Counted from the stretch's first letter, positions 24,201-36,450 are shown. The stretch: DNA of 64,000 bases from Anaspis maculata (GCA_949128115.1 OX421964.1:53422601-53486600); one strand, 5' to 3'. Translations and numbers: made by a program. Notes: generated from the sequence alone by a model not told the origin.

Positions 24201-25540
24201 ACCTCAAAAGTACGAGAGAACTTTTGGGTTTTGACACTTTGGCACGCCAGTGTAATTTATGCAGTTTTTGTTTTGATATCACGTCCTTTACATCCAGATA
24301 CCACTTATGGGACAAACTCTCGGTTCCACTATAGGCTTTATTCAATTTTATCGAGATAAATTCTAGCTCGCGCAACTATTGGACGGGTTCAAAACAAGAG
24401 GAGCACGGGTTGCAATTTTTCACGAATGATAAAACTCAAGAGAGCTTGAGAGAACTAAGGGATAGCTTTTGCGATTTATAGATCTCACTACATAGTCACC
24501 ATACTAGAACAATTCAATATTGTCAACTCGCCATATGCTTCACAACCCTACAATCCCCACTTTTGACTATCGGCCTCCTTTTCATAAGTTTCAAAACAGT
24601 TTTAAGCGCCACGCCGGTGGCATTGTCAAGCGGGAAGTGTACCTACGATACGAAATTAGACCGCAAATTTACCAAAATTTTTTAACACACCGGATAATGA
24701 TCACAAAAACAAGCAATAGGTACCTATATCACAGTAATTAAGTACTGATTTTGGTAGGACATAGTATACTAGTAATACAATAAAATTCTTGACGAGACAT
24801 TAGATGTTAGATGATGAGTTGGTACTTAAGTACTAAAATGTAAATTGCTGGCAATAAAAAGCAGGTGAGAAGCTCCGGGTGCGTTTAGCAGACTTGTGAA
24901 GAACTGGATAAATAGTGAATCTTAACAACTCAAGTAACAACCATAACATCAACTGGAGGAAACTAACGAATGAAGATTTCCGGTGCACTATCATTACAGG
25001 AAATCACGATTTAGATGCAAGTACTTTGATGCTACGGACACGATACTAAGTGAAAATGAGCAATTATTTTACCCGAGACACTTAAAATATTACCTGTTGA
25101 AGTGTACGTTTGTGCTTAGAATGCAACAGCTCGGAAGGCATGAGAATATAAGTCTAATGGGCCATAACTCTAGTACTATACTTAAGCAAGCTTTAGTAAC
25201 AAGCAGATGCCTCACTCAATTTCGATAGCCGTTTATCGTTACTTTGCAGAAATTTCAGCCATGCGAACTGGTCCAATTTACACTTTGTTTAGAAATCGAA
25301 AACACGGTCAACAGAGTTCTGGGGCACAATTGACACACGAACATTTCGATGAAAGAACAAACCGCTGTTCCCTCCAATCAGAGCACATAATGCACAGCAA
25401 AAGCGACACGTTTCTTTTACATCATGATCACCTTCGTCATCAGCACTGTAACGTGTCGTGCGTTACGGTACTTAACCAATTACGTCTGAACGGGTTCACT
25501 CTGGAGCCACGATAAAACCCAATCCAACTTCTCATAACGT
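24201..25540. other. Intergenic stretch between the two host genes
   Basis: It lies beyond the candidate polyadenylation site of the GPCR gene. Plus-strand frames at 24520-24741, 24983-25228 and 25207-25515 show no domains. Composition is AT-rich and mostly free of recognised repeats. Nothing further is supported. Confidence 0.4.
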
Positions 25541-27052
25541 TTTATTCAAATAAAAATTCAGACAACAATATTCATTGAAACTATGTACAAAATAATAATG
25601 TTTGATTATCTAAAGGTAAGTACTATCATCGTCCAGTTTTAGGTACAATATACACACAAGATATACAAAATCAATGGCAAAAATACAGACATTGACATGT
25701 TTATTACATGCACGAAGACTGCCTCACTTATTGTCAAAGTCTGGATTCTTCTTGTGGTGAAAGCAATAACTACGAATACGTGAAAGGGCGAACATGCGGT
25801 TTTTCCTGCAACCCCGACTTTTATCAGGTAATTTTTATTTGCTATGAACAACTGCGGGGACACGAAAGTTTGGACAACTTCACCCATCAGTTTGAAAAGA
25901 GCCAGAAAGTTTTGAGTTCCATTTTGATCCCAATGAGTTACCTTTAAATCATTTGACAAAAATTAATCTAATTTTAAGATCATTGAAGCAAACTTTCAAC
26001 AGCTTTTATAGTAAATTTCAAATTTAGGAGCTTGGGCTTACGTAATGTTTAAAATAGAAAGGAACGTATGGTGGAGACCCATCAGTCAAAAGCGACGAAC
26101 CTTCCGGTTTCAAATTAGGTATTATAAAAATGGTGGATGTTCTGGTCAAGGATGAATAGGTACTCCAAGCAGTCTGAAGATTATTACCAAATCAAAGTCG
26201 AAATTGATAGAAAACCGCATGTCCACTCTACGGCTTCGTAAATAACCGATGATTTTCTTGGGCTAGTTTGGTCCCATACTCTCCTCAATCTATAAAACGC
26301 AACCGAATGTTAACAAGCATTTTCGCTATTTTTATCTCGACTAAAGCTTAGATAGTAACATTTTAATATTATACAAAAATTCCAAGTGTCACAATAAAGC
26401 TTTTTTGATATTCATTCATTAGGAGTACAAAATGGGATTTTGGACGCAATTGAACATGGATTGTACTGGGTGGGATTGTTAAGTAATAACAATACAGGGT
26501 GGTACAGTAGCAGTTATTTGATTTTGATTTTAGTCTTGTTTTTTTTAGTTATTTAGAGATTCTCTTTTATCTACATTTAATTTTTGTTTAGTCAACGTCT
26601 AGTTTAAACACGGTTTTGATTATTTTTGATGACATCTACAATAATATCTAGTATTCGTAAATGATATAATTATGGTATTCATGATCATTTTGCAATAGAG
26701 TTTTAGTACCTTGGCTATTTTGTTTTCAAGTAACTGACCAACTTGAAAGCGCCATCAACTGCAACTTCCCAACGTCCCCAAATCGCAACATAAAATGTTA
26801 AGGTTGCTGTAAGATATTAGGTTCGTAAGCTTGGATTATGTAAGTTGAATGGACAAAAATACATCAAGATACACCAGTAGCTTTTTATTGGCTTAACCCA
26901 AGTGATTAATTTGGTAGCCCTCTAAGGGCCAAAAAAAAAAACAAGAAACATGAAAACTGGAAGGCCAAACTTGTTTTGGTTTTGCAAGGATGTAAAGCTG
27001 AAGAAATCATGTTTATGCGGAACAAAAAAACAAAAATAGAAGATTGTGACCT

Positions 27053-27204
27053 ATGGTCGTATTCCGTGAGGAAATGTTGTTCGCAACATTATGTTATAGC
27101 TGTTATTCGATTGATGACCAGGCAACAGCCAATGGGCGCTCGAATTTGTAGCATTGGAGTTCTAACATTAAGTTATGAACATTATTTTCTTACTGAATCA
27201 CCCC
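27053..27204. repeat. MITE related to the copy at 4740-4882
   Basis: The left end GGTCGTATTCCGTGAGGAAA pairs with TTTTCTTACTGAATCACCCC at the right. The arms continue through ATGTTGTTCGCAACATTATG opposite ACATTAAGTTATGAACAT. The centre reads GGCAACAGCCAATGGGCG, the same core as the 4740-4882 copy. Confidence 0.65.
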
Positions 27205-27210
27205 ATTAGT

Positions 27211-27349
27211 AGGGCCGGTATTTCCATTTCCTATGAAGTTTCGAATAGGCTATTTGGCAAATAAACGTTGCCATATACGCTCTGCGCAACACTCGTTTGC
27301 CAAACAGCCTATTCAGAGCTTTATTAGAAGATGGCAATACCGGCCCTTA
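27211..27349. repeat. MITE of the GGTATTTCC family, copy 2
   Basis: The left end AGGGCCGGTATTTCCATTTC mirrors GATGGCAATACCGGCCCT at the right. TTA on both sides (27206-27208 and 27347-27349) would fit a PIF/Harbinger-type three-base duplication, although two extra bases follow the left TTA. It is a close relative of the copy at 11995-12140. Confidence 0.75.
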
Positions 27350-27925
27350 GTGGTTTGAAATCACCCTTCCAAATTCAGTGATTTTGAACCCATATGAGCT
27401 TTTTCTGTGTCGCTGCACGAACACAATTTTTCAGCTTTGCAGTCGTTTTTGAACCTAGATTTCTCGGAGACCCAGCAAATTGATATTTTTGCCATTATCT
27501 TCCATTATGGAAGAACATTAGTTCTCAATACATTTTTGGTGACCCAACAATTTACGCCAGCCTTGACGCGGCAACTGCATCTGTCAGCAATGTCGATTTT
27601 TTTTATACAAGACTATACACTATAGAGTTAGGGCATTTCTTTCCTTGTTACATAATATCTAAATATCTTGCCTGTTTCATATACAGCGGGAAAACCCGAT
27701 TGTAACTATGACCATGAATAATTAATAGAACAACATGTATGTAAGGGATATACAGCAACGTGTGCATGATGTGTGTCCTTTCTCTACTAATAAAAATCTC
27801 TAAATAACGGATGCAAAATCGCCTGCTAACCTACAATGAATGTTATTAGGTTCGGTATACAGTTTGCTATAGTAAATGGAAATGCGTGAAGAGATCAGAT
27901 CGGAATCGGCTACGGCTCGTCCTGT

Positions 27926-28075
27926 CTATTTATGGTCTACTGTGGATGGTAGGTCGCTGTAGATGGCGCTAGGGCCCTCGTTGCTGCAAACTGAATCTTC
28001 GGGCGTCCTGGACGGTTCCGCTTCGGTCACTTCTTCTTGTTGCTGTTGCTTTTGCATGCGTTTGCCATGTAGGTT
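27926..28075 (-). CDS. Last coding exon (C-terminal tail) of the GPR158-like class C GPCR
   Basis: On the minus strand an acceptor (TGATTGTGCAG) at 28076-28077 opens a phase-0 exon. It encodes 49 residues starting NLHGKRMQKQQQQEEV and ending in a TAG stop at 27926. The phase matches the phase-0 donor of the exon ending at 31232, which encodes the conserved basic motif. The tail is polar, glutamine- and acid-rich, and has no transmembrane part. It finishes with SAIYSDLPSTVDHK, where a tyrosine in an acidic/serine context might be a regulatory site (speculation). The intracellular tail is short compared with vertebrate GPR158, whose tail is several hundred residues. Alternative 3' exons may exist. 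Confidence 0.65.
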   Translation of the reverse strand, partial: NLHGKRMQKQQQQEEVTEAEPSRTPEDSVCSNEGPSAIYSDLPSTVDHK

Positions 28076-31000
28076 CTGCACAATCATTACATAATTAGAA
28101 AATACAAACGAAATACCTGCAACAAGTGCTGAATTGTGCAAACACGTAATAATGTTGAACAACAGCGGTTTTTAACTTAACCCAGCAGGCTTTATCCAGT
28201 GACAACAGTTAGACGTGAGACTCTATTGACTACCATATTTGAAACAATTCAAATACAGGTGTAATCTATACCGTCAGTCGACGGGGTGCTATTGGAATAG
28301 TCAAATTTGACAAAATGGTGATGCTTTAGCTGCGGTGCAAAAGGTCACATAACAAATCACTGTCACTGCCACAGTGCAACCCGAGAAGCTATTTAAGAAA
28401 GGACAGCTTACCTCCGGCCTAAACATCGAGAAATGATCAAATGACTTTGGAAAAAAGGTCAACTTTGCCTAGCTTTTGACTAAACGGCGCCGATTTCAAC
28501 TAGGCCTCGAATTTGAAATTTATTTAGGACGGATGAAAGTCGCGTACGCGTAAATTATGCAAATTTAAAGCCAAACAAATTATAATTATAATATTGAATT
28601 TTGTTGGCGCCGGGGCCTGGATTAACAGCCCTAAATTTGCTTACATCACGCTTTGGCAATGTGGGATTACCTATTTGCCGGCAATAGTTCCCCAACAGAT
28701 AATTTTCCTATTAAAACTACTACACGGGTGTTCCGAGTTCGCTGCGCGCATTTTCCCTTGCACGGCCAATATTTACACGAAAATACCTCTCTCCGGTTCA
28801 ATCTTGGTTCAATTTGAATTTAATTAAAAATGTAACGTAAAACGCTGGTTGGTAAAGAACATTAATTTCACAAATTCAGTTGCAATTTTCTTTGCAGTAA
28901 ACAACACGGTTATGCTGGATGGCGTTTACCAGCGTCAGTCGTGCGTTTGTTCGAGAACAGAGTTAGTTTTTGAGAGCGGTCCGAAAGCTCTTTTTAACCT
29001 CACCAGAGGATCCGGCGTGACTTACCTTCTCTCTGCTTCCTTTTTTCTAATGGATGCATGCAAATTAATCAAAAATACGTTGTTAGATCGAACTAGGTCA
29101 CATTGTTCTTATCTTATTTTTTTAACACCTATCGTGATGAAGGATGTCTTTGCTTGTTGAGACAATGCAAAAATACGAGGTCCGCACCTATTTGTAGTTC
29201 AAAAAGTGAATTAAATTTTACTTTTTGTCACTTGAAAAAAAAAACAGTCAATTATAGAACCAAAGATTGGGCTTGTGTGCCGTAGAGTCTTTGAGCCCTT
29301 ATTAAAAATTATCCAAGTGCATAATAATGTCTAGGTACCTGGGGCCAACAGCAGTAGATGCATTCCTATTTTTAATTTATTGAAGTGAAACGGAAACTTC
29401 CGAGGGACATAATAGGTCGCGTTCGTAAATGGAGGGGGGACGGCAAAAGCTTGACACCGGAAAGGCGATTTCAAACCGGCCGTCAAACTTTTCCGTCCTC
29501 CATCAGATATACTTTTTTTGATATTTACGTATCCCAATATTTGGTGATGTTTTTTGCCCTCAATAGTCACTTTTCAGGCAGAAGTAATCGTGTGATTTGA
29601 TAAATACTATCGTCCGTCGTCCCTAGATCTGGGGATATTTTCTGTTATTGCACTCTGCGGTCTGCGGATTTGCTTGATCGCCAAAAGTTGCATTTTTTCA
29701 CACTTTCTGCAGGAAGTTATCTGTTCCCATAACAACAATGGCATTTGAACAATCATACCACGTGCAAATGTCAATTTTAACAATTCATAAACTTCAATAA
29801 TTGACAATTTTCCTTACACATATGTTCGCAGCTGGCACATGAGGGTAATGAAACGGGCGGGATATTCAAAATGTGCAGAGCGTCTATAGGCGTGTTTAAC
29901 CAAGAAATATGAAAAAATTTTTGGTGTCTGCCAAAAAATATGACATTATTTATGACTTTTTACAGCATCGCTGAGGTGCTATTTTCTCGAGTCCAGAGCT
30001 TCCAGCATAAGATACTCCCTGGACACAAGGAGTGACGGGTTCTGCCTCAAGCTCATGTTCAAAGGGCAAGAAAGGTACCGTCCGATTTCAACTGAACAAG
30101 ACCCTTGAGTCTGAGACAAGACAAGACTGACAGGAAGTTGCTGGTGCTGCTGTGCGAAAACGGGTTCCAAGCTCGGTGCATTCAAGAACAGTGCACTTCG
30201 GAGTATAGCCCAGAGCTTCTAGCTCCTGCCTGGAAAGCGGCTATTGAGGACAAAAAACATAACTAAATATTGGGGATACGTAAATCTCAAAAACTAACAT
30301 CTGACGGAAGACGAAAAAGTTTGACGCCCGGTTTAACATCACCCTTTCGATGTCAAGCTTTTGCCGCCCCCCTCCATTTCACACATACCTACTTTAAAGA
30401 ACTAATGAAGAAAAAATCAAGTCACTAGAATGAAGCGGTTGGAAAGTCGTGTGTACCTGAATGTTTTGAAGCTTGGAGCTTTGGAGCTGGCTTGTTTTCG
30501 TTTGTTTTTGTTTTGTTTTGTTGTACCATTTTTGGAGTTTGCTACCAACAACGTTCTGGGAACACAAGCAAGATACACTTCTGGAGATTTCCACAGCCTC
30601 CTGAGACTGATAAAACGTGGGGCTTCTGGAATTTGTTGCAATTTGATTGAGCACTTGTTGCCCAAAGGTTTATTTCGGCATTCAAACTGAATGAGCAAAG
30701 CTTGTTTTCTAATCCGATATTGGTGATTCCTCCTTATTGGAAAATAATGTCCTAATAAATGCAAATGGAAATTCATTTAAAATATCTAGGGGCGCGCCTA
30801 ATGCTGTTGATACCAGTGTTATTTTATAGTGGAAAGTAACGCTACTTTCGTTTCGAAACAGAAACCGAGTGTCTGGATGACAAATTCGACACAAATAAAT
30901 TTTCTAAAAAGAACCAAAAGCCTACGCCGTCAAGACTGAATCATAACATCTGGATGACGCTAATAAAGTTTCAATATATCGTGAATGGCTGGTACGAATA

Positions 31001-31231
31001 CGTGAATCTAGCTTGAGCACTGATCGTATTTTTTACAAAAAGCTTATCTAAATAAAACGACACCAGATTCAAAGCTCTTGTGTATTGAACCTAATAAGCA
31101 CAGACTGTTGTTATAATACATGACAATAACATAAAATAAGTACACAACAAACTAATAGTTTAACAAAACACTACTCGTAACCAAAAAGAAAACGATAACG
31201 ATAGGATTATTGTTAGCAATCACATGAATAC
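28076..31231 (-). other. Last intron (3.2 kb) of the GPCR gene
   Basis: It is bounded by a phase-0 donor (CAG|GTATTC) at 31231 and a phase-0 acceptor at 28076. It contains the palindromic element at 29427-30379. The frames at 28594-28827 and 28849-29160 have no recognisable domain and are read as chance. No other feature is seen in the flanking AT-rich DNA. Confidence 0.6.
29427..30379. mobile_element. Palindromic element, copy 4 (about 150-bp arms)
   Basis: AAATGGAGGGGGGACGGCAA near 29428 is mirrored by TTGCCGCCCCCCTCCATTT ending at 30379. The pairing continues through AGCTTGACA, GTTTGACGG/CCGTCAAAC, TACGTATCCCAATATTTGG and TTTTTTGCCCTCAATAG opposite the block at 30240-30340. Short complementarity continues inward (TTTTCAGGCAG/CTGCCTGGAAA). 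The 29.6-30.2 kb interior is single-copy. It lies in a GPCR intron. Confidence 0.78.
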
Positions 31232-31450
31232 CTGCAAGCTGAATCTACGGTGTTGCGCCTTTCTACCGCCCCTCCGTTTGGATATGTGTGGATTATCCCT
31301 GCAGATAGTTTTGCTCTTGAACAGTTCCACTTGCAAATAGAGCCGTTTGAGTTCGGCCCGGATGTCGTCGGGGCTCATGTCGGCCAAACTAACCTCGCCG
31401 ACGTCCACGTCGCTGTTGTTGCCAGTTAGTGGCCCGTGAGCATTCACGTC
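31232..31450 (-). CDS. GPR158-like class C GPCR: intracellular helix and basic tail exon
   Basis: This is a 219-base, 73-codon exon on the minus strand between an acceptor TTTTGTTCCAACAG and a donor CAG|GTATTC, phase 0 on both sides. After an acidic stretch (DVDVGEVSLA) it reads DMSPDDIRAELKRLYLQVEL and then KTICRDNPHISKRRGGRK, ending HRRFSLQ. The motif [LM]-[SD]-P-[ED]-D-I-R-x-E-L-K-[KR]-L-Y-x-Q-[LV]-E followed by x-x-N-P-H-x-x-K-[KR] is the signature found just after TM7 in the GPR158/GPR179 family. In GPR158 this intracellular segment engages the RGS7-Gbeta5 module. Invertebrate relatives such as Drosophila CG31760 belong to the same group. The helix is amphipathic and could form a coiled coil. 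Confidence 0.88.
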
Positions 31451-32327
31451 CTGTTGGAACAAAAGACATGTCTGTGTAATATAATCTATCAGTTTTACAA
31501 AGAAACAACACGAATGCCCGTCGGTTCAAGTTATGTATATAGTAACTTCTTAAACCGTCGTAATGATGGGTATTCCCAAGATAATGGCGATAAAAAGCTG
31601 ATGCTTATTTATTTGAAACTAATTGAGTTGTGGTAGGTAAACGTACGAACGTAATGATGTATATTTGGGTGGTAAGTTTGAAAGCTTAAATGACTTCCGC
31701 AATAATCGATCGAATGGGTTTCGCACTAACTCAAATACGTAACTACAGGTGGGTACTCTTTGCGGTAGGTCTGCTGATTGCTTTTGTGTGTTCAAATAAA
31801 CTTCGCACATAGTCTGTTTCCCACGGTAGGCAGATACCTAAAAATTTCAACGATAAGTTTGAAATCAAAGCGGAGCAATCCTTTTTTGTATAAATATTTG
31901 TTTGCTGAATTTAAATTCTAACGAGGGTTCATCTGAATCGTTTTTATCGTCGTCTATGATTAATTTGCGTTCGTCATTCATTTAGAAAATAATCAAAAAC
32001 ATTCAATTAAAAATCATCTCCGACCCTACGTACCACGGTTTCACTTTTCCTCAACACAATTAACAGCTTCTTCGCAGGATCGGACAGGATTATAGAATAA
32101 AAGATGGTAAAATCATCATATTTCTTCAATTAAAACCACTTCGAAACCCGGAATGCCCTACCTTCCTACCCATATGCAAAAGGTGTAATTTTACTGAATC
32201 CTTCACTAGGGGTTGTCAAGATATTATGAAGACTGGCACAATAAACGTTAATTTCCCATTCGCTGTCGTCGTCGTCGACTAAACTGGCAAATATTGGGAA
32301 AAAGCGCTTCTCCGCTGTGATTCCTTT

Positions 32328-32690
32328 TTAAGCACCATGTATGGAACAACACGCTCCGTTTGTTTTCCAGTGAGTGAAAATCGTTCCACGGGGACGACGC
32401 TGAGAGGACGTTTCCAGAATCTCTAGCACCATCACCGTCGTCTTAAACGAAAGAATTACCGTAATAATAACTTGCGACATCACGTAGAAAAACAAAACTG
32501 AAGGACCAATCATTTCCCGAACGATGGCTGGGATGGTGGAGAGGAGAGCGACATCGCGAAGCCGGGAACCTTTACAAATATTATCACAATCCCTGAGGAC
32601 ACGGTTACAATAACAGGCGGGAATGGAGAAGATCAGTGGCGGCGGCGCATCGCTGGGCGAGCAAAAAATGACAAGTTTTTGTTCTGATCT
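32328..32690 (-). other. GC-richer island with a 120-codon open frame, unassigned
   Basis: On the minus strand a frame stays open for about 120 codons from near 32690 to 32328. It includes a cysteine-rich part (IPACYCNRVLRDCDNICKG) and a hydrophobic stretch (MIGPSVLFFYVMSQVIITVI). It lies between two GPCR exons on the same strand, but phases and homology give no support for splicing it in. It could be an internal promoter with leader, an alternative exon, or chance. Confidence 0.25.
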
Positions 32691-33205
32691 TTATTGTTTC
32701 CCATGTTTGTGAGTTTGTGCCTAATCGTCATACTATTAGTTTGTTATTTGTGTAGGCAAGGCTTCAAAAGTGATATCTTTTGGCCTATAAGTATACAGTA
32801 AGTAGTCACGCAATTCCCAGAGCTCAGAGCTAGAACTGGACTCTAATACGCATAGCGTGTAGTAGACCACTTCAGTCGGGTTATATCTCGACTGCAGCAA
32901 CGCTGAGCGAGGCCAAAAGTTGGATGGGAAACCGCCGGTAGGTAGTGGTAGTGGGTGAACCACTGGGTGGGTCTCATCTGATTCAAAGCCGGCTGAAACT
33001 CTTCATCGGGTGGTCCTGGGCAAATCCAGCAATATAACATGCTTGCAACCGACAGAACAGTACTGTGGAGAGAAAACCAGACAGCGCAGTCAGGGATGCT
33101 GACGAAACGCTCCGGTGCAGAGCGTAGGGCCGTAGGGTGTGTTGATCACAACCGGACCTGCGTTCGGAAGTCAAAGACGAAGTCCAGGTCAACCGTACGC
33201 TTGTC

Positions 33206-33273
33206 AGCCTCAGTGCTTGGATGGACTGACCATCCAACATCCAGGCACCACATTGTGACTCGGTGAGTCCGGT
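33206..33273. repeat. Hairpin-containing repeat, copy 1 of 2
   Basis: CAGTGCTTGGATG pairs imperfectly with CATCCAGGCAC and is followed by CACATTGTGACTCGGTGAGTCC. The same arrangement (a perfect 13-bp stem GTGGTGCTTGGAT/ATCCAAGCACCAC, then CATTGTGGCTCGGTGAGTCC) recurs at 36489-36552. The element they belong to is unknown. Confidence 0.5.
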
Positions 33274-33626
33274 TATCAATATGATATGGTCGACGATACC
33301 GAGACAACAGACTACGAGACTATATTCGACCTTTTTGTAGTTTATTGGGGATTATCTCCAAGGTGTTGGTAATGAATTTTCTGAATTTTATTGTGCTTCA
33401 ATACTTTTGGTAGATGATGGCTCGATGGCGTTATGTCGCCGTCATCGCCGTCGGACGGAGAACCGGTAGAATGTATGCCACGATACTGAACTCATATTTC
33501 ACCCCTTCGCAGCTTATTGAGAATTCATTCCGAGGTGTGTTATTTTGATTCAGTTCTTTGTGATCAAAACTTCTGGGTGGCGATAGTGCCATGTTGCGGT
33601 TATCTCTATTGAGCGGACAATTCTAT

Positions 33627-33688
33627 ATCGATTATCGTCAAACTGTCGCTTATTTTGATCGATTATCGTGAAACTGGCGCTTATTTTG
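33627..33688. repeat. 31-bp tandem duplication
   Basis: Two adjacent units beginning ATCGATTATCGT and ending TCGCTTATTTTG or GCGCTTATTTTG differ at two positions only. It is a recent local duplication with no evident role. Confidence 0.8.
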
Positions 33689-34330
33689 ACGAATTTCGAG
33701 ACAACGAGAGGAGGTATCCTGACAAGGACTCTTCCTTTTATTCTATTTCTCTGTTCTCATTCAGCTGCCCTAGAATTTATTCTTGATGATGGTGCCATGT
33801 TGCAACCAACACCGCCGGCCCAAAATATCAAAGCCCGTGTCAAACATTGTGAGGAAAATGCCAATTCATTTTCAGGAGATTTGCATATGTTTTTACGAGA
33901 ATACGAGAGAAACTCCGAAGTCAAGAAAATATGTCTGTAATTTTTGTCATCGGAAAAATCAACGTTTCTGAGATGCCACCTCAACATGCAAAAATTGAGT
34001 TTTGACTCCGAAACTACACTAGATGTACCTACTCATTGAACGCTAATGAAGAAATACACGTCACTATTTGACGAATCGTATGTAGTAGGTATCCATAGTT
34101 TTTCCCAGGCGAAAATTGAGAATTGTGTCAATTTTCAAGAAACTCATTCTGTTTCTATGATACACCCTGTATACGTACTGATTGATGATGAAAGCGATCA
34201 GAGTTGCTAACTCTGCACTTCAAGGCGAGCAGTTTGAGATCATTTGTGCATCTCCAACCTGAAGGACTCCAACGAAATCTTCGTTTGAAGTTTTCGTGTC
34301 ACAACATAATTTTGGGCTTCGAAGTTGAAT

Positions 34331-35571
34331 AAACTAGTCGTCAATTGAAGTGGGACACCAAAAAAAATCACCAACTTTGGGAACCTTCAACTTTTGACAT
34401 GGACGACCGATTTCAAAAACTTTTCCACTGTTGAATTTTCTCATTCTGTAGCAATTCACTCGTCATACCATTTCTTTATCTAACCACTTATTGGGCTGTA
34501 TACAGGTGGATTTATCAACACTTGTTTTTTACCCCAACTTCGGTCCGTATTTTTTACTTTTGTGGTCACCCTGTAATTATGATTCATATCTCGTCTTATG
34601 AGGACATGTTTCACCTACAGATTCCATTTTGAAATTTAGCTCTGTCTCTTTTCAATCTTGAGATATGACCTCAGACATGCAAAGGGGTGGTTTTTTCCAA
34701 TAATGTGTCTGTACCTGTATCAATAGAGTATGCCATGGATAATAAGGTGTTATGATGACATTTTAGTTGATAATTGTTTTTAGCAGTAATGCCGCGTACA
34801 CCACAAGCTGTACTAGCACCGAGCCGCGGTCGTGGACGAGTTCCTTGAGAGGAACAATATCAGGCGCATGATATGGCCGGCCATGTCGCCTGATATTAAC
34901 CCCATTGAGCACGTATGAAATCTTCTGCAACGCCAGTTGTCAGACAGAGAACCTGCAGCAAGGACCGTAGAAGAATTGACTGAATTCATACAGAAAGAAT
35001 GGGTGGCTATTCCACAGCAGTTGATTTGATTGATAACTGCATCAGGAGCATGCCACAGAGGTGCCTGGCAGTTAGGGAAGCCGCAGGAGGTCCCACCTGT
35101 TATTGATTCTTATGAAGTTGAATTACTGTTTCACGATTCTACATAACGAAAATAAATATATTCTGATTGGATAATTTACAGTGTTTTTATGAAAATTGAA
35201 TTAGTGGCACTATCCAACATATGAGGTCATATCTCAAGATTAAAAAGAAACAGAGCTAAATTTCAAAATGGAATCTGTAGCTGAAACATGTCTCCATAAG
35301 ACGAGATATGAACCATAATTACAGGGTGACCACAAAAGTAAAAAATACGGACTAAAGTTGGGGTAAAAAACACGTGTAAACACGACATAAATCACCCTGT
35401 AAACAGCCTAATAAGTGGTTGGATAAAGAAATGGTATGACAAGTGAATTGCCACCAAATGAGGTAATTCAACAAAGGAAGAGTTTTTGGAATCGGTCATC
35501 TAAGTCAAAAGTTACAGTTGCCCAAAATTAGTGCAATTTTTTGGTGTCCCACTCCAATTGACGACTAGTTT
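34331..35571. mobile_element. Giant palindromic element, copy 5, enclosing a Tc1-type transposase remnant
   Basis: AAACTAGTCGTCAATTGAAG at the left is mirrored by CTCCAATTGACGACTAGTTT at the right. The arms continue for about 360 bp (GAAATGGTATGAC, TTTTACTTTTGTGGTCACCC, CAGATTCCATTTTGAAATTT and their complements). Internal CACCCTGTAAT/ATTACAGGGTG modules are placed symmetrically. The non-palindromic middle (about 34700-35200) contains the transposase remnant listed next. This is the only palindrome here with an identifiable transposase trace. Confidence 0.85.
34829..35107 (+). pseudogene. Broken C-terminus of a Tc1-family DDE transposase
   Basis: The plus-strand frame contains VDEFLERNNIRRMIWPAMSP, then DINPIEHV, a stop in place of the usual tryptophan, then LLQRQL and TVEELTEFIQKEWVAIPQQ. 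After a frameshift come IRSMPQRCLAVREAAGG and a terminal TCY stop at 35107. The order W-P-x-x-S-P-D-x-N-P-I-E followed by x-S-M-P-x-R-C and GG-x-T-x-Y is diagnostic for Tc1/mariner transposase C-termini. The second aspartate region and everything upstream are missing. It is non-functional. Confidence 0.85.
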
Positions 35572-36005
35572 AGTTACGACGCGTCAACATAAGATCTTCC
35601 CACTTCCAGACGCAGTATTTCAAGAACGACATATCAAAGAGAGACGGTTCATTTGTCAAATTGTTCAGAGTTTAACAGGCTACAAAAGATTTCGTGTGCA
35701 AATTTCTCCCATATAGTCAGAAATCAAGTTATTTCACATATACCAAGTTCTTGACTTCTTGTTGATGATGGCGATATGAAGCCGTCACCTCTGCCAGGAG
35801 GAAACAGTATATTGTGGCTTGAGCTACAACGAACGTTTTAAGCCTGTTGGGAATTTTTCCCAATTGCTTCTGTTAGAACCTACAATGGATTGTGGAAGAA
35901 TAGACATAGGAATAGAGTATAGAACTTAACTGACAATGACAATCCAAGACCTTAGAGAGTCAAATCGGTTTATCCACTGATGGGATTTAACATTCACAAG
36001 TTGAA

Positions 36006-36450
36006 ATGAGGCTTACTTCCGATTGGTCTTTCTGGAATAATGGACTGACACAGCTCGTTATCCATCGAGTGAAGGGAGTCCTGAGAGTGGTGCACGATGG
36101 CGCTACTGGAGGAAATTTTATAGTAAACAAGACGTTGCGTTGGCGAAAGTTCGCGAGAGGTTCTACAGAGTCAACTGCCGGAATGACGTGGAAGCCTGGT
36201 CTGGCCTGGTCGACTCGACAGTGCGAGGTCTGTGCAGCTGGCAAGGGACCAAGAGCTCGTAGCCGAGAACAATTGTAACGTAGAGGCAGATTCTGAACGC
36301 ATCGCCATCGACGTAGCCGTACCGTTCTCTACGACATATGATGGCAATAAATACACATTAGTCGCCATGAACTATTTCAGTAAGTGACCGGAATCAGACG
36401 CCCTGCCCAAAGGAACCACATAGCACGTGGCAAAGCGCTATTAATAGTTG
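36006..36450 (+). pseudogene. Degenerate gypsy-type retrotransposon integrase fragment
   Basis: The first frame (36006-36278) carries a decayed HHCC zinc-binding region: VIHRVKGVLRVVHDGATGG, NKTLRWRKFARG, then a C-x-x-C end (QCEVCAAGKGP). A shifted frame follows with IAIDVAVPFSTTYDGNKYTL and VAMNYFSK before a stop. This is the start of the catalytic core, including the first aspartate, in Ty3/gypsy integrases. At least one frameshift and several stops break it. No LTRs could be paired with it. Confidence 0.75.

Larger units (their letters stand above)
25541..27925 (-). other. Possible 3'UTR of the class C GPCR gene
   Basis: Downstream of the stop codon at 27926 on the minus strand the DNA is AT-rich and relatively poor in repeats for about 2.4 kb. 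A minus-strand AATAAA signal lies at 25541-25546 (TTTATT on the plus strand). Two MITEs sit inside it at 27053-27204 and 27211-27349. The true 3' end may be nearer the stop codon; only transcript data can place it. Confidence 0.3.

Noticed and set aside
25639..25959. Overlapping frames on both strands as a small gene
   Set aside because: The frames overlap antisense to each other, have no domain, and lie in the probable 3'UTR of the GPCR gene.
28849..29160. Plus-strand 103-codon frame preceded by an acceptor-like TTTTCTTTGCAG
   Set aside because: There is no partner donor, domain or conserved motif, and it lies antisense in a GPCR intron. Chance is likely.
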